A stretch of DNA of 6,379 nucleotides. Origin: Planctomycetaceae bacterium UBA6172 (GTDB taxonomy: Bacteria > Planctomycetota > Planctomycetia > Pirellulales > Pirellulaceae). Position 1 is the first letter of the stretch; each line of letters begins with the position of its first letter. Position numbers and translations under genes: made by a program. The stretch lies in the NCBI GenBank assembly GCA_002422955.1, contig DITY01000124.1, positions 1 to 6,379 of the forward strand, in the 5' to 3' direction. Below are positions 4,607 through 6,379 of this stretch, piece by piece. The notes under the pieces are model-generated. The model ran no database searches. It was not told the DNA's origin and saw only the letters and a list, made by a program, of their open reading frames with translations.

Positions 4607-6379
4607 ATGAAACGGATCCCTTCCGAGCGGTCGACTGTTCCCGTCGCGGTTATCGCAGGCCGGCCTGTTCGTCTGGAGCCGCTGATCGCTTGCGGTCTGC
4701 TGGTCGCGTGTGGGCTGTTCGGTTTGGGGTGTCGAAGGTCCGAGCCCAGCACCGACGCCACCGCCTCTTCCGAGACGTCGCCCGCGCAGGCGGCCAGGAA
4801 CTCCACACAAGATGAAAAGCTGGCGAGTTTTTGGGGCGTCGATTTCGAGGACGTCACGGCGGCTTCGGGGGTCAACAGCAGCTATCACAATGGCGAGGAA
4901 GCGGACCAATTCCTGATCGTCGAATCGCTGGGCGGCGGCGTCGGGGTGCTGGACTACGACCTGGACGGACGCCTCGATTTGTTTTTTCCGGGCGGCGGCG
5001 AAATCGAAGCCAATCAGCCGCTGCGCGGGTTGCCGGCAACGCTCTGGCGGTCGGGCGATGACATGCGGTTCACCGATGTCAGCGCGGCGGCGGGGATCGA
5101 TCCGCGGGGCCCTTACAGCCACGGCGTGGCAGTCGCGGATTTCAACCAGGATGGGTTTCCGGACATCGTCGTGACCGGCTATGGCAGCGTGCAGCTGTTT
5201 CAGAATTGTGGCGATGGCACCTTCGTCGAGCGGTCGGCCGAGTGGGGACTCGACACCGCGACTTGGACGTCGAGCGCCGCGTGTGGCGATTTCGATCAGG
5301 ATGGCTTGGTCGATCTGTATCTCACCTGCTACGTCGATTGGTCGTGGGAAAAAAATCCGCGGTGCATCGGCGGTTCGCCCAGCGGCCAAGACGTTTGTAC
5401 GCCGCAGCAATTCGCCGGCCTGCAGGATCAGCTGTATTGGAACCGCGGCGACGGGACGTTCGAGCGGGCGGATGCCTCGGCCGGGCTGGTCCCCGCCGGC
5501 AAGGGGCTGGGCGTGATCGCGGTGGACGTCAACCAGGATTCGCGACTCGATATCTACGTCGCCAATGACACCACCAACAACTTTCTCTATCTCAATCAGG
5601 GCGATCGCAAGTTCAAGGAAGTGGGCGTGATCAGCGGCGCCGCCTTCGATCACCTCGGCGTGCCCAACGGCAGCATGGGGTTGGCGGTTTTCGATTTGGA
5701 AGGGGAGTTGCGAACGGACCTGTTCGTCACGAACTATGAACGGGAAACCTTTGCCGTCTATCGGAATGAAGGGGGCGGGAATTTTCGCTGCATCACGGAG
5801 CGGACCGGGATCGCGGCGCTCGGTTCCCTGTTCGTCGGGTTCGGAACCACCGCCGGTGATTTCAATTGCGATGGCCGCGAGGATCTGGTTGTCGCCAACG
5901 GGCACGTGATGCGTTATCCCGCGAATGACAACCTTCGCCAGGACCCGCTCTACATCGCCAACGCCGGCAAGGGAAAATTGGTCCGGCTGAAGTTCGATCC
6001 GCCGAGCTACTTCTCCCAGCGGTTTGCCAGCCGTGGCGTCGTGGCGGCCGACCTGAGTGGCGACGGGCTGCTGGATCTCGCTTTTTCGCACACCAATCAA
6101 CCGGCCACCGTGCTGCGAAATCGTTCCAACGCGACGAACCGATCGGTCACGCTTCGCCTGATCGGCACCCGCTCCAATCGCGATGCGATCGGGGCTCGCG
6201 TGGTCCTCAAAACCTCCGCCGGCGATCAGCTCCGTCAGATCCACGGCGGTGGCAGCTACTTGTCCCAGGGGCCCTACAACCTGCACTGGGGATTGCCGCC
6301 GGACGTCCAACCGTTGTCGGCGGAGATCACTTGGCCCGATGGTTCCCAACAGCGGATCGACGAACTGAAGCTGGGCCAG
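4607..6379 (+). CDS. CRTAC1-type lipoprotein: FG-GAP/VCBS propeller plus ASPIC/UnbV domain (3' end missing)
   Basis: From the ATG at 4607 the frame is open to the last base (591 residues, no stop). The N-terminus has a long lead and a hydrophobic segment (about 25-41) ending GLGC; Cys42 is the likely lipidated residue, though Cys35 (LVAC) also fits. A Ser/Thr/Ala-rich linker runs to about 68. Seven Asp-rich loops of the calcium-binding D-x-D/N-x-D-G-x-x-D type follow: Asp116 (DYDLDGRLD), 178, 228, 307, 363 (degenerate), 418 and 482. This implies a seven-bladed propeller of FG-GAP/VCBS type. Family marks include CYVDW...C...VCTPQQF (241-270), YVANDTTNNFLYLN (317-330) and DLVVANGHV. The ASPIC/UnbV domain (PF07593) spans about 526-583 with GARVVL, GGGSYLSQGP and the WPDG motif. 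Known for the family: extracytoplasmic, probably calcium-stabilised, biochemical role unproven. No Shine-Dalgarno is visible, so coupling to the TPR gene 33 bases upstream is likely. Little of the C-terminus should be missing unless another domain follows. Confidence 0.92.
   Translation, partial: MKRIPSERSTVPVAVIAGRPVRLEPLIACGLLVACGLFGLGCRRSEPSTDATASSETSPAQAARNSTQDEKLASFWGVDFEDVTAASGVNSSYHNGEEADQFLIVESLGGGVGVLDYDLDGRLDLFFPGGGEIEANQPLRGLPATLWRSGDDMRFTDVSAAAGIDPRGPYSHGVAVADFNQDGFPDIVVTGYGSVQLFQNCGDGTFVERSAEWGLDTATWTSSAACGDFDQDGLVDLYLTCYVDWSWEKNPRCIGGSPSGQDVCTPQQFAGLQDQLYWNRGDGTFERADASAGLVPAGKGLGVIAVDVNQDSRLDIYVANDTTNNFLYLNQGDRKFKEVGVISGAAFDHLGVPNGSMGLAVFDLEGELRTDLFVTNYERETFAVYRNEGGGNFRCITERTGIAALGSLFVGFGTTAGDFNCDGREDLVVANGHVMRYPANDNLRQDPLYIANAGKGKLVRLKFDPPSYFSQRFASRGVVAADLSGDGLLDLAFSHTNQPATVLRNRSNATNRSVTLRLIGTRSNRDAIGARVVLKTSAGDQLRQIHGGGSYLSQGPYNLHWGLPPDVQPLSAEITWPDGSQQRIDELKLGQ

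Noticed and set aside
4490..6349. A 619-codon open frame on the minus strand opposite the CRTAC1 gene
   Set aside because: It mirrors the repeated Asp-rich loops of the plus-strand gene. The plus-strand reading has clear FG-GAP and ASPIC/UnbV motifs and a lipoprotein signal, whereas this one has none.

Overview
The window looks like a chromosomal segment of a GC-rich planctomycete, most likely a member of Pirellulales. This is inferred from family content, not from a marker gene. The first gene ends in a BBP7-type outer-membrane beta-barrel. The second is a DUF1559 pseudopilin-like protein. The last two are a TPR membrane protein and a CRTAC1-type FG-GAP/ASPIC-UnbV lipoprotein. All of these families are typical of, and heavily multiplied in, Planctomycetota. 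All five genes lie on the + strand. No RNA gene, insertion sequence, phage gene or CRISPR array is visible.

Layout: 1-921 is the 3' part of a BBP7 outer-membrane protein gene whose start lies outside the window. 922-1233 is a non-coding stretch holding three copies of GGGGATTT, a good sigma-70-like promoter (TTGACA-16-AATAAT) whose -10 lies inside an imperfect palindrome, and a strong Shine-Dalgarno. 1234-2289 is the DUF1559 gene, closed by a very clear rho-independent terminator (2355-2389). 2390-2705 is a second non-coding stretch with a weaker promoter candidate and a leader containing a hairpin followed by a T run just before the next start codon. 2706-3020 encodes a small lipoprotein. 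3071-4573 encodes a single-pass membrane protein with TPR repeats. 4607-6379 encodes a large lipoprotein with seven FG-GAP/VCBS-like calcium-loop repeats and a C-terminal ASPIC/UnbV domain. This gene is open at the right edge of the window.

Function: every product is predicted to be exported or membrane-anchored, so the window is about the cell envelope. The DUF1559 gene appears to be its own transcription unit. The lipoprotein, TPR and CRTAC1 genes (gaps of 50 and 33 bases, no terminator between them) look co-transcribed and may form one envelope assembly, with the TPR domain and the beta-propeller as protein-protein contact surfaces. No substrate or pathway can be named.

The most interesting signals are in the RNA and repeat layer. 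They are a 14-bp stem whose loop contains the TPR gene's start codon, mutually exclusive pairings and a terminator-like hairpin in the small-lipoprotein leader, and a degenerate 15-base tandem repeat encoding the Ser-rich cytoplasmic tail of the TPR protein. I do not see a clearly new defence, metabolic or mobile system.
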